From assembly GCA_028293745.1 (NCBI GenBank), contig JAQGOF010000224.1, positions 1-43,218 of the forward strand: a stretch of 43,218 nucleotides of DNA, given 5' to 3'. A model generated the notes under the pieces. The model was given only the letters and a program-made list of their open reading frames with translations. It searched no databases and had not been told where the DNA came from. Positions within the stretch are counted from its first letter, which is position 1. Every line of letters starts with the position of its first letter. Origin of the DNA: Gammaproteobacteria bacterium (GTDB taxonomy: Bacteria; Pseudomonadota; Gammaproteobacteria; Steroidobacterales; Steroidobacteraceae). Both the position numbers and the translations under genes were made by a program. Shown piece by piece: positions 27,124 through 34,145 of this stretch.

Positions 27124-28221
27124 ATGAAGATACTCGTTCTGCCCGGCGATGGTATCGGCCCTGAGATCACTCGCTCTACGCTGGATGTCCTCAGGGCTGC
27201 GGATGAAGTCTTCTCTCTCGGCCTCGAATTCCAGACACGCGACATCGGCTTGGCCAGCTTGAAGTCACAAGGGACGACGCTGCCTTCCGAGGTGATGAGA
27301 CTCGTACCGGAAATGGATGGAGTAATCCTGGGACCGGTATCTCACTACGACTACCCGAGCCGGCAGGAAGGCGGCATCAATCCATCTGCTGAGCTGCGAG
27401 TTGCCTTTGAGCTCTACGCCAATATCCGGCCCTCCCGCTCACGGCCCGAGCTGTCCATTCTGCGCAGGCCGATGGACCTGGTCATCGTCCGCGAGAACAC
27501 CGAAGGCTTCTATTCGGACCGGAATATGTTTGCGGGCAGCGGGGAGTTCATGCCCGACCCCGATATGGCACTATCAATCCGCAAGATCACCGCCAAAGGC
27601 TCGGCGCGGATCGCGCGGGCCGCATTTGAGCTTGCCCAGCGCCGCAAGCGAAAAGTGACGGCAGTACACAAGGCCAACGTAGTGAAGCTCTCGGATGGGC
27701 TCTTCCTGCGCGAAGTTCGCAAGGTGGCGGCGAGTTTTCCGCAGGTCTGCCTGGACGAGCTGATCGTGGATGCCACGGCCGCGCTCCTCATCCGGAACCC
27801 GGATCGCTTCGATGTGATCGTCACGACCAACATGTTCGGGGACATTCTGTCCGATGAGGCGGCGGAACTCTCGGGCAGCCTGGGCCTTGGCGGCGCCATC
27901 AATGTGGGAGATGAGATCTGCATCGCCCAGGCACAGCATGGCTCGGCACCGGACATTTCAGGCAGGAACGTTGCAAATCCTACCTCGCTCATTCTATCGG
28001 CCGCGATGTTGCTGGACTGGCGCGGCCGCCGGGACAACGAACCTCGCCTGATTGAGGGCGCTACAGCCATTGAAAACGCAATCGATCAGGTTTTGAGCGA
28101 GCCGTCCACCCGCACGCGCGACATCGGCGGAGAGTTGGGGACTGACGGGTTCAGCGCCGCCGTTTGCGCTGCTATCCGCAGTCCCGGCCCATCGCCTCGA
28201 GCAATTGGGAGTCATCGATGA
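27124..28221 (+). CDS. isocitrate/isopropylmalate dehydrogenase-family enzyme
   Basis: A 365-residue NAD(P)-dependent decarboxylating dehydrogenase of the beta-hydroxyacid family. Typical parts are LVLPGDGIGPEITRS, the substrate-binding RPMDLVIVRENTEGFYSDRN, TAVHKANVVKLSDGLF, the metal-binding Asp pair in FDVIVTTNMFGDILSDEAA and the cofactor-binding HGSAPDISGRNVANP. Members oxidise isocitrate, 3-isopropylmalate, tartrate, D-malate or homoisocitrate. The location outside any leucine or TCA operon and beside a GntR regulator favours a catabolic 2-hydroxyacid such as tartrate or a substituted malate; this is inference. The ATG at 27124 has AAGGAGG upstream at about 11 bases. The TGA overlaps the cupin start (ATGA). 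Confidence 0.9.
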   Translation: MKILVLPGDGIGPEITRSTLDVLRAADEVFSLGLEFQTRDIGLASLKSQGTTLPSEVMRLVPEMDGVILGPVSHYDYPSRQEGGINPSAELRVAFELYANIRPSRSRPELSILRRPMDLVIVRENTEGFYSDRNMFAGSGEFMPDPDMALSIRKITAKGSARIARAAFELAQRRKRKVTAVHKANVVKLSDGLFLREVRKVAASFPQVCLDELIVDATAALLIRNPDRFDVIVTTNMFGDILSDEAAELSGSLGLGGAINVGDEICIAQAQHGSAPDISGRNVANPTSLILSAAMLLDWRGRRDNEPRLIEGATAIENAIDQVLSEPSTRTRDIGGELGTDGFSAAVCAAIRSPGPSPRAIGSHR

Positions 28222-28667
28222 ACCAGGAACCAGATCACACGAGGCTTCGGACGACCGCTGCAGCGGCAGCGATCATTCGACCGTCACAACTGACCGCGCG
28301 GGAGCGCGGAGGCGGGGTGCGTACCATCCCGCTGGTTACCCGGGCACACGGGGCCACGACATTTATCAATGGCATTACAATTTTCGACCCGGGTGCGGCA
28401 GTGTCCCTGCATCGTCATAACTGCGAGGAAAGTGTGGTGATCCTGGAAGGTCAGGCGATCGTCGAGATCGATGGCCACGAATTCGACATGGGCCCTCAGG
28501 AAACGACCTTCTTGCCGGCCAACGTCGCGCACCGGTTTCGAAACGCCAGCAGTACGCAGAGCATGCGCATTTTCTGGACCTACGCCTCGGTTGATGCGAA
28601 TCGTACGATTGTCGCGACAGGCGACACGCGTCGTATTGACGCGGAGCACGGTACCAGTTCTGCATGA
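28218..28667 (+). CDS. small cupin-domain protein
   Basis: A 149-residue single-domain cupin. The first conserved motif is SLHRHNCEESVVILEGQ, with two His and a Glu as metal ligands. The second is in ETTFLPANVAHRFRN, with the last His. Small cupins bind metal and a small acid and act as isomerases, dioxygenases or binding proteins. Translation is coupled to the upstream dehydrogenase by the ATGA overlap, so both should work on the same compound. The downstream end faces the convergent hydrolase gene with 21 bp between stops. Confidence 0.85.
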   Translation: MNQEPDHTRLRTTAAAAAIIRPSQLTARERGGGVRTIPLVTRAHGATTFINGITIFDPGAAVSLHRHNCEESVVILEGQAIVEIDGHEFDMGPQETTFLPANVAHRFRNASSTQSMRIFWTYASVDANRTIVATGDTRRIDAEHGTSSA

Positions 28668-28688
28668 ACATGCCGGGACCCAGACCGA

Positions 28689-30422
28689 TCAGGGTTTCAC
28701 GCTCGGGTGAGTCGAGGGCTCCCAGATATCGCTCGTGGTGGCCACCAATTCCCTCATGTTGCTCCACGTTCGGCGGCCAGGAATGGTCTTGTGATCGAGG
28801 ACAACGGCCGTCCCATAGGCAATGATCCGGTCCTGGACCCGCAGCTTCTCCTCGGCGGGCCATGTCTCGTAAGGGTGTGGACCGCGCACCACCACGAGAT
28901 CCTTCAGACCGTTCACACGGCTGAAGGCGTCCATCGACCCTTCCAAACCATCCGCGTAACACCACAGGCCGCGAGCGAAGAAGGCGCCGGGCCATTTGTG
29001 GATGCCCGCCAGGATTGCCGATGAGGGGAAGAACACGATGTTGTTTTCCGTCTCGATGCCGCCAATGAACAGGCCCCGGTCACGTCCGGGACGACGCCCG
29101 TCATCCTTCGGGGTCGTCTGGGATTCGAGGTAACCGACACCGCTGGAGAAGTCCGCCACCAGAATTGCGCCCTTGATGGTCTTGTCACTGACCGGCGGGC
29201 CGCAGACGATGTCGGTCAGGTCGTAGGTGCAGCTCTCGTCGAAGTTCATGGTCATGGCCCAGCCGCTGGCCATGGTCCCGCGAGAGCTCCCCAGAAACAT
29301 CACGGGCAGGCCGGCATCCGGCGCGCCCCCGCGCACCAGCGCCGCCGCGTCCTGACCCTGCGCGAGCTCGCCGTCAGGCAAGAGGGCCCGCATGCCCTGA
29401 CCGGTGCGCAGGGCCGAAACGATACTCAACAGATCGCGGCCCTGCTGCAAGGTGTTGGTGTCACTGTATCCGCCGGAAATACCGACGCCGCGCCGATCGA
29501 GCGCCAGGACGTCAAAGCCTGCCTCATGCAGCCGGTACCAGAGCTGGCGCCAAACCAATTGTCCTTTCACGCCGGTTGTCGCATTGGGCCAATCGTCGTT
29601 GGGAATAGTCGCCCCGGTATTGGGATCAGCGACGTAGGCGACGTCGACAGGATCATCGATCGCGGTGACGCGGTCGCCGCCACCGCCGCTAGCAATGATC
29701 AGAGCGCGTTTCTTCCCGCCCTTGCCGTCATGAACCCCAGCGCCACGGATGTACCAGCCGCGCACCTTGATGTCGGCGGCCATGTCATGGGCCCGCTCAT
29801 ATGGCTCGGCCGGCTCGGTGAATTCGACGATGTAGGTCTGGTCGTCGGCCTTGGCGATGGCCTCGCTGTAAGGCGCGCGGGCGAAGAAAGCGGGACGACG
29901 AACGGTCTTCAGGTCAGTGTCGGAGCCCCTCTCATCGATCTTACCGAGCAGGAACCGGCCGTGCGGATCGTTGAGATTGTGTTCCTTGTTGGGCGGATGG
30001 CGGGCGAGGACCTGCTTGTAGACCCGGTCACGGCAGATGCCGTCCTTCTTGCAGGCCTCCCACCGCTCGCGCAGCTTGGCGTCAGTGAATTCATCCACGT
30101 AGAAGTCGCCTTTGTAGCCGGGGGGTGGCTTGACCGCGACGCTGGTGAAAGGAATGCAGGTCCTGGGGCCCGACCTGGTAGGTAAGAGATAGCCCGGCAG
30201 CACCAGGTCGCGGTCGTAGCCAACACGGACTGCGCAATCCGGCGCCGGCACAGGCGCGATGGTTGGATGGAAGGCCCCGGCCTCGTCAGATTGCCTGGAC
30301 GTCGCGAGTGTCGGTTGCACCAACACCAGCAGGCTCAGCACGACCTCGAGGACAGCTTGCAACAACAAAGAGAGCCTCGTGAAGGAACGCTGTGCCTCAG
30401 CGTCGAAATCAGATGAGATCAC
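28689..30422 (-). CDS. secreted alpha/beta hydrolase, intact copy
   Basis: A 577-residue protein, paralogue of the broken gene at 20079-21718. A hydrophobic N-terminal signal is followed by a conserved domain of unknown role (LVLPGYLLPTRSGPRTC, KGDFYVDEFTDAKLRERW, several paired cysteines). The hydrolase core has GGGGDRVTAIDD, the oxyanion-side LDRRGVGISGGYSDTN, the nucleophile Ser in FLGSSRGTMASG and a candidate catalytic His in RGPHPYETWPAEEK. It should hydrolyse an ester or amide in the periplasm. Start is GTG with GGAGG six bases upstream. It lies next to the hydroxyproline-type genes but on its own, 28 bp upstream of the stop of the racemase-like gene; no specific substrate is known to me. 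Confidence 0.85.
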   Translation of the reverse strand: MISSDFDAEAQRSFTRLSLLLQAVLEVVLSLLVLVQPTLATSRQSDEAGAFHPTIAPVPAPDCAVRVGYDRDLVLPGYLLPTRSGPRTCIPFTSVAVKPPPGYKGDFYVDEFTDAKLRERWEACKKDGICRDRVYKQVLARHPPNKEHNLNDPHGRFLLGKIDERGSDTDLKTVRRPAFFARAPYSEAIAKADDQTYIVEFTEPAEPYERAHDMAADIKVRGWYIRGAGVHDGKGGKKRALIIASGGGGDRVTAIDDPVDVAYVADPNTGATIPNDDWPNATTGVKGQLVWRQLWYRLHEAGFDVLALDRRGVGISGGYSDTNTLQQGRDLLSIVSALRTGQGMRALLPDGELAQGQDAAALVRGGAPDAGLPVMFLGSSRGTMASGWAMTMNFDESCTYDLTDIVCGPPVSDKTIKGAILVADFSSGVGYLESQTTPKDDGRRPGRDRGLFIGGIETENNIVFFPSSAILAGIHKWPGAFFARGLWCYADGLEGSMDAFSRVNGLKDLVVVRGPHPYETWPAEEKLRVQDRIIAYGTAVVLDHKTIPGRRTWSNMRELVATTSDIWEPSTHPSVKP

Positions 30423-30450
30423 ATTCGGCCTCCGGGTCCGCTGCAGACGT

Positions 30451-31482
30451 TCAGCACGAAAACCATGTGTCGTTCAGCCGGTACCCTTGCGGAAACGGGT
30501 CTTCCGGATCAGTACCGTAATAGGAAACCCCTGTCAGCCAGGCACGGCCCCCAACGGTAGAGATAATCGCCTCTACACCGCCGACGGTGGTGTTGGTTTC
30601 TATGGCACAGGCGAACTCGGTCCCCAGCAGCGAGTAGTGTTTGAAGGGTTCGCCGACGGCGAGCTCACCTCGTGCGTGCATCAGCGCCATGCGCGCAGCG
30701 CTCCCGGTGCCACAGGGGCTGCGGTCGATACGACCTGGAGACACCACGACTGCGTTTTTTGAAACTTTGACGCCAGCCTCCACCGTCAACGGCCCGGCAA
30801 ACAAAGTTTGATTGATCGTGTGGATGCCCGGGTTGTCCGGATGGGCGGACGGGAGCTGTTCCGCGGCCGCAAGCTTGATCCGTTCGCCGAGATCGACGAG
30901 GGCGCGCGCCTCGCTGCGCTCGAGCGTGAAGCCCAGCTCATCGGCCGAGACGATGACATAAATCATGCCGCCATAGGCGACATCGACGCTGATAGTGCCG
31001 AGTTGCGGTACTTCAACGGGCTTGCGCTCATGAAGTACAAAGGACGGCACGTTCCGGAACGACACCCGCCGGCATTTTCCGCCACTGCATTGCGCCTCAA
31101 CGCGCACCAGACCCGCCGGCGTATCCACACAGAGCCGGGTCACCGGTTCAGTCATCGGGAACATGCCCGTCTCGAGCACCGCCGTGACTGTGCACATCAG
31201 GTTCGACCCCGACATGGGTGGGTAATAGTCGGACTCGATGACGATCATTCCAACGTCGGCCTCGGGGGAGATCGGTGGCGTGACTAGGTTGACGGCGGCG
31301 TTGGCACTCCCGCGCGGGTCAGACAGGAGCATCCCGCGAAGCCAATCCTGATTGCGCTGCAGGGCCTGCTGACGTTCGAACATAGACGTCGCCTGCGGCG
31401 CGATGACGCCACCGGTGATAACACGCCCGACCTCGCCTTCTGCGTGGACCCCGACGACCGTTATGAGTTGCTGCAATCGCAT
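30451..31482 (-). CDS. proline racemase-family protein (Ser/Cys type; hydroxyproline epimerase or dehydratase)
   Basis: A 343-residue proline racemase-superfamily enzyme. Racemases and 4-hydroxyproline 2-epimerases use two cysteines. Here the first position is Ser91 in PPMSGSNLMC, and the second is retained as Cys257 in DRSPCGTGSAAR. The Ser/Cys subgroup is known from hydroxyproline-degrading clusters, with epimerase and/or 3-hydroxyproline dehydratase activity. The neighbouring DHDPS-family gene supports a hydroxyproline role. The ATG at 31482 gives the family N-terminus (MRLQQLITVVGVHAEGE). It has no ribosome-binding site, and a promoter lies so close that the mRNA could be leaderless. A TTG at 31518, overlapping the gntR stop, is the alternative. 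Confidence 0.88.
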   Translation of the reverse strand: MRLQQLITVVGVHAEGEVGRVITGGVIAPQATSMFERQQALQRNQDWLRGMLLSDPRGSANAAVNLVTPPISPEADVGMIVIESDYYPPMSGSNLMCTVTAVLETGMFPMTEPVTRLCVDTPAGLVRVEAQCSGGKCRRVSFRNVPSFVLHERKPVEVPQLGTISVDVAYGGMIYVIVSADELGFTLERSEARALVDLGERIKLAAAEQLPSAHPDNPGIHTINQTLFAGPLTVEAGVKVSKNAVVVSPGRIDRSPCGTGSAARMALMHARGELAVGEPFKHYSLLGTEFACAIETNTTVGGVEAIISTVGGRAWLTGVSYYGTDPEDPFPQGYRLNDTWFSC

Positions 31483-31489
31483 GCAGGAG

Positions 31490-31518
31490 ATTGTGGATTG
31501 GATACAATCTACAGTCAA
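31490..31518 (-). promoter_or_regulatory. promoter and GntR operator in front of the racemase-family gene
   Basis: Minus strand: TTGACT (31518-31513), 17 bp, CACAAT (31495-31490). The spacer carries the operator core ATTGTATCCAAT, part of a 20-bp sequence (31494-31513) repeated exactly, in inverted orientation, at 32259-32278. Repressor binding would sit between -35 and -10. Transcription would begin about 7 bases past the -10, at or next to the ATG at 31482. Confidence 0.6.
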
Positions 31519-32219
31519 TCGCTACCCGGCGTCCCCGCCCGGTGGTTCCGAAGGGCGACCAGCAGGGCCCTACCCGTGCCCGATATATGTTCGTGCAGAA
31601 ATGCGACGGCTTGCTCCGTCTCGCGCAAAGCGCACAGACGCAGCAGCTCCCGGTGCTCCTGTTCCGCCAGCCCGCGACCATCGGTCAACAGCAAATGGAG
31701 CCTGATGTAGCGCTCGGTCTGCACATTGATGCCTTGCAAAATCGCCAGGGTCTGAACGCGATCGGCCGCCATGTAGAGGCGTTTGTGAAATGCCCAGTTC
31801 AAACTTCCCCAACTGGCCATGTCGCCCTGTCGATACGATTCCTCGAGCTCTCCCAGGATCACGCGCGCGTCCGCGATATCCTGGTCCGTACAGCGCTCGA
31901 TGGCTCTGCGCAGGACGTCGCACTCGAGCATGGCTCGCAGTTCGAAGAGCTCTTTGATCTGCTCTGTCGGAATCGTCGTGACGACGGCACCCTTGTGGGT
32001 CTGCATCGAGACCAACCCGCAAGCCTCCAACTGTCGGAGCGCCTCGCGCACCGGCATTCGGCTCACGTCGTATTCAGCGGCGATAGCGTCCTGAATCAAT
32101 GAATCACCGTCCCGAAACTCGCCATTCAGGATGCGCTCCTGAAGAGAGTCGCGCAGGCTCTCGGGAACACTTTGCCGCTTGATACGGCGTTCCTTGGTCT
32201 GCATCCGAGTTCGCGTCAT
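31515..32219 (-). CDS. GntR/FCD-family regulator of the hydroxyproline module
   Basis: A 234-residue FadR-subfamily regulator. The winged helix is at about 20-80 (LIQDAIAAEYDVSRMPVREA, LVSMQTHKGAVV), followed by an FCD helical domain (LFELRAMLECDVLRRAI, NWAFHKRLYMAADR, HRELLRLCALRETEQAVAF) with the metal-ligand pattern of that family. ATG at 32219 is chosen because AAGGTGA lies eight bases upstream; an in-frame ATG at 32204 is possible and the longer upstream frame is not supported. It lies between the racemase-family gene and the divergent lyase gene. Identical inverted operators flank it on both sides, so it most likely represses both directions and itself, induced by a hydroxyproline-pathway metabolite. 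Confidence 0.92.
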   Translation of the reverse strand: MTRTRMQTKERRIKRQSVPESLRDSLQERILNGEFRDGDSLIQDAIAAEYDVSRMPVREALRQLEACGLVSMQTHKGAVVTTIPTEQIKELFELRAMLECDVLRRAIERCTDQDIADARVILGELEESYRQGDMASWGSLNWAFHKRLYMAADRVQTLAILQGINVQTERYIRLHLLLTDGRGLAEQEHRELLRLCALRETEQAVAFLHEHISGTGRALLVALRNHRAGTPGSD

Positions 32220-32232
32220 TTGGATAGTCACC

Positions 32233-32278
32233 TTGCCTGCGCGGGCCCTTAGCTGTAATGTAGATTGTATCCAATCCA
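32233..32278 (+). promoter_or_regulatory. promoter and GntR operator in front of the lyase gene
   Basis: TTGCCT (32233-32238), 17 bp, TAATGT (32256-32261) is a weak promoter reading into the DHDPS-family gene. The 20-bp TGTAGATTGTATCCAATCCA (32259-32278) is the exact reverse complement of 31494-31513 and covers the expected transcription start. The same site also lies 39 bp upstream of the gntR start, so it may serve both divergent genes. Confidence 0.6.
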
Positions 32279-32301
32279 TGGGGACTGGTGGAGAAAACAG
32301 C

Positions 32302-33207
32302 ATGACAGCGACCTGGCGCGGCGTCTTTCCGGCCGTAACGACAAAGATGGACGAGGCGGGGCAGGTCAACCTGACCGCAACGCAGCACAGCATCGACCGC
32401 TTGATCGAAAATGGCGTGTCCGGCGTTGTCGTCTTGCCGATGCTCGGCGAAAACGCGTCTCTCACCTCAACCGAGCGCGAAACGGTCATTCGCGCGGCCG
32501 TCGAGGTGGCCGGTGGTCGGGTGCCAGTTCTTTCCGGCCTGGCCGAAATCACACTTGCGTCCGCGAAGGCGAATGCGCGCAATTACGAGGCGTTCGGCGC
32601 GCAGGGCCTGATGGTGTTCCCAAGCCTGGGGTATAAAAGTGATCCCCGCGAGACGGTGGCATGGTACCGAGAGATCGCGGCCGCCTCTTCGCTCCCGATC
32701 ATGATCTACAACAACCCGATCGCCTATGGTGTCGACGTGACGCCGGACGTTCTGGAGATGCTTTGCGACACCAAAGAGATCGTCTGCGTGAAGGAAGAAA
32801 GCGGTGATATCCGCAGAATCACCGATATCGCGGTGGCGCTCGGCGACAGGTTCAGTGTTTTTTGCGGCGTAGATGATCTGATCGTCGAGAGCATGGCGCT
32901 GGGCGCCACAGGCTGGGTGTCCGGAATGACGAATGTCTGGCCAAAGCAATGCGTTGAGATTTTCCAGCTGTGTGCCCAGGAGAAATTCTCTCGAGCGCGC
33001 GAGCTCTACAGAATACTCACGCCCTCCTTCCATCTCGATACACACGTCAAGCTCGTCCAGTACATAAAGCTTGCCGAGCATTTGGTTTACGGCGCCCCTG
33101 AATGGACTCGGTCACCGCGACTTGCGCTGGTTGGCGCGGAGCGCGACTTCGTCATCGCAACCGTCAATGGCGCGATCAGGGGATTAGCCAACCCTGATCC
33201 AGGTTAG
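32302..33207 (+). CDS. DHDPS/NAL-family lyase, probable 4-hydroxy-pyrroline-carboxylate deaminase
   Basis: A 301-residue class I aldolase-fold protein of the dihydrodipicolinate synthase family. The Schiff-base Lys is in VCVKEESGD and the partner Tyr in IMIYNNP; the G-x-x-G-E type substrate motif appears as PMLGENASL. In hydroxyproline degradation a member of this family removes water and ammonia from delta1-pyrroline-4-hydroxy-2-carboxylate to give alpha-ketoglutarate semialdehyde, and the neighbouring racemase-family gene makes that the best guess. GGTGGAG eight bases upstream fixes the ATG. The D-hydroxyproline oxidase and semialdehyde dehydrogenase of the classical route are not in this window. 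It is followed by the reductase gene after 24 bp. Confidence 0.88.
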   Translation: MTATWRGVFPAVTTKMDEAGQVNLTATQHSIDRLIENGVSGVVVLPMLGENASLTSTERETVIRAAVEVAGGRVPVLSGLAEITLASAKANARNYEAFGAQGLMVFPSLGYKSDPRETVAWYREIAAASSLPIMIYNNPIAYGVDVTPDVLEMLCDTKEIVCVKEESGDIRRITDIAVALGDRFSVFCGVDDLIVESMALGATGWVSGMTNVWPKQCVEIFQLCAQEKFSRARELYRILTPSFHLDTHVKLVQYIKLAEHLVYGAPEWTRSPRLALVGAERDFVIATVNGAIRGLANPDPG

Positions 33208-33231
33208 CAGGCGGACTCGGGGGACTGAGGC

Positions 33232-34008
33232 ATGAAGCTGGGATTTGTCGGTTGCGGGACAATCGCGTCCGCGATGGTCACCGGACTTTGCTCCACGCGC
33301 AGCGCGGGCCCGATCACGCTCTCGCCGCGAAATGCGCAGGTTGCAGCTGGCCTCGCCTCCCGATTTGCAGATGTTCAGATTGCCCCGACGAACCAAGCCG
33401 TGCTCGACGCTTCCGAAGTTGTCGTATTGGCGGTGCGTCCTCAAATTGCTTCAGGTGTTCTTTCGGAATTGCGCTTCCGACCCGATCATCACGTCGTGAG
33501 CCTGATCGCCGCGCTCCCACTCGAATGCATACGGTCTGGAACTACCCCTGCCGCGTTGGTAACAAGAGCTGTTCCGCTGCCGTCCGTCGCCCTCAGGCAA
33601 GGGCCGACGGCAATCCATCCCCCAACACAACTCATCAAAGCGCTGTTCGAGGCCCTGGGGACTGCAATAGAGCTGGACGATGAGAGTGAATTCGATGCTT
33701 TCGCGGCCGCCACCGCAATCATGGCAAGCTACTTCACCTTTGCGAGCACCGTTTCGGGCTGGATGACGCGCAATGGCGTCGCACCCGACAATGCCCGTAC
33801 CTATGTGGGCGAGATGCTGCGCGGAATGGCTGCAACTTCGCTGGCCGCGCCGGATCGCAGTTTCAATGCGCTGGCCGAAGAGCACCAAACCCGAGGCGGC
33901 CTGAACGAGCAGGTCCTGCAGTTGACTACGCGCGACGGGTCATTTGTCGCGTTGGATCGTGCCCTCGATACGGTTCTAAAACGTCTCCAGGCAGGAGCAT
34001 CACAATAG
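33232..34008 (+). CDS. pyrroline-5-carboxylate reductase-like protein
   Basis: A 258-residue NAD(P)-dependent reductase of the ProC family. The Rossmann motif is GFVGCGTIASAM at the very N-terminus. VVVLAVRPQ and the helical C-terminal dimerisation domain (MLRGMAATSL, RGGLNEQVLQ) follow. Normal ProC makes proline from delta1-pyrroline-5-carboxylate. Here it is the last gene of a hydroxyproline-type operon, so reduction of a pyrroline intermediate, such as pyrroline-2-carboxylate formed from 3-hydroxyproline, is possible. It is somewhat shorter than housekeeping ProC and lacks some of its conserved C-terminal pattern, which supports a specialised role; that remains inference. Confidence 0.85.
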   Translation: MKLGFVGCGTIASAMVTGLCSTRSAGPITLSPRNAQVAAGLASRFADVQIAPTNQAVLDASEVVVLAVRPQIASGVLSELRFRPDHHVVSLIAALPLECIRSGTTPAALVTRAVPLPSVALRQGPTAIHPPTQLIKALFEALGTAIELDDESEFDAFAAATAIMASYFTFASTVSGWMTRNGVAPDNARTYVGEMLRGMAATSLAAPDRSFNALAEEHQTRGGLNEQVLQLTTRDGSFVALDRALDTVLKRLQAGASQ

Positions 34009-34036
34009 TCGTCGAGCTCAGCTACCAAGCGCTGAG

Positions 34037-34065
34037 TTCCGGCGCAGCTCATTGCCGCGCCGGAA
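34037..34065. terminator. hairpin between convergent genes
   Basis: TTCCGGCGC and GCGCCGGAA form a perfect 9-bp stem with an 11-base loop between the stops of the reductase and the DUF885 gene. No clear U run follows on either strand, so it may slow or end transcription only weakly. Confidence 0.4.
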
Positions 34066-34145
34066 TGGATGAAAAAACGCGTCGTGATCCGTGAGGTGGC
34101 CGGCCCACACGCGACGGCGGCCGCGGGAGACTCGCAATCAGACCG

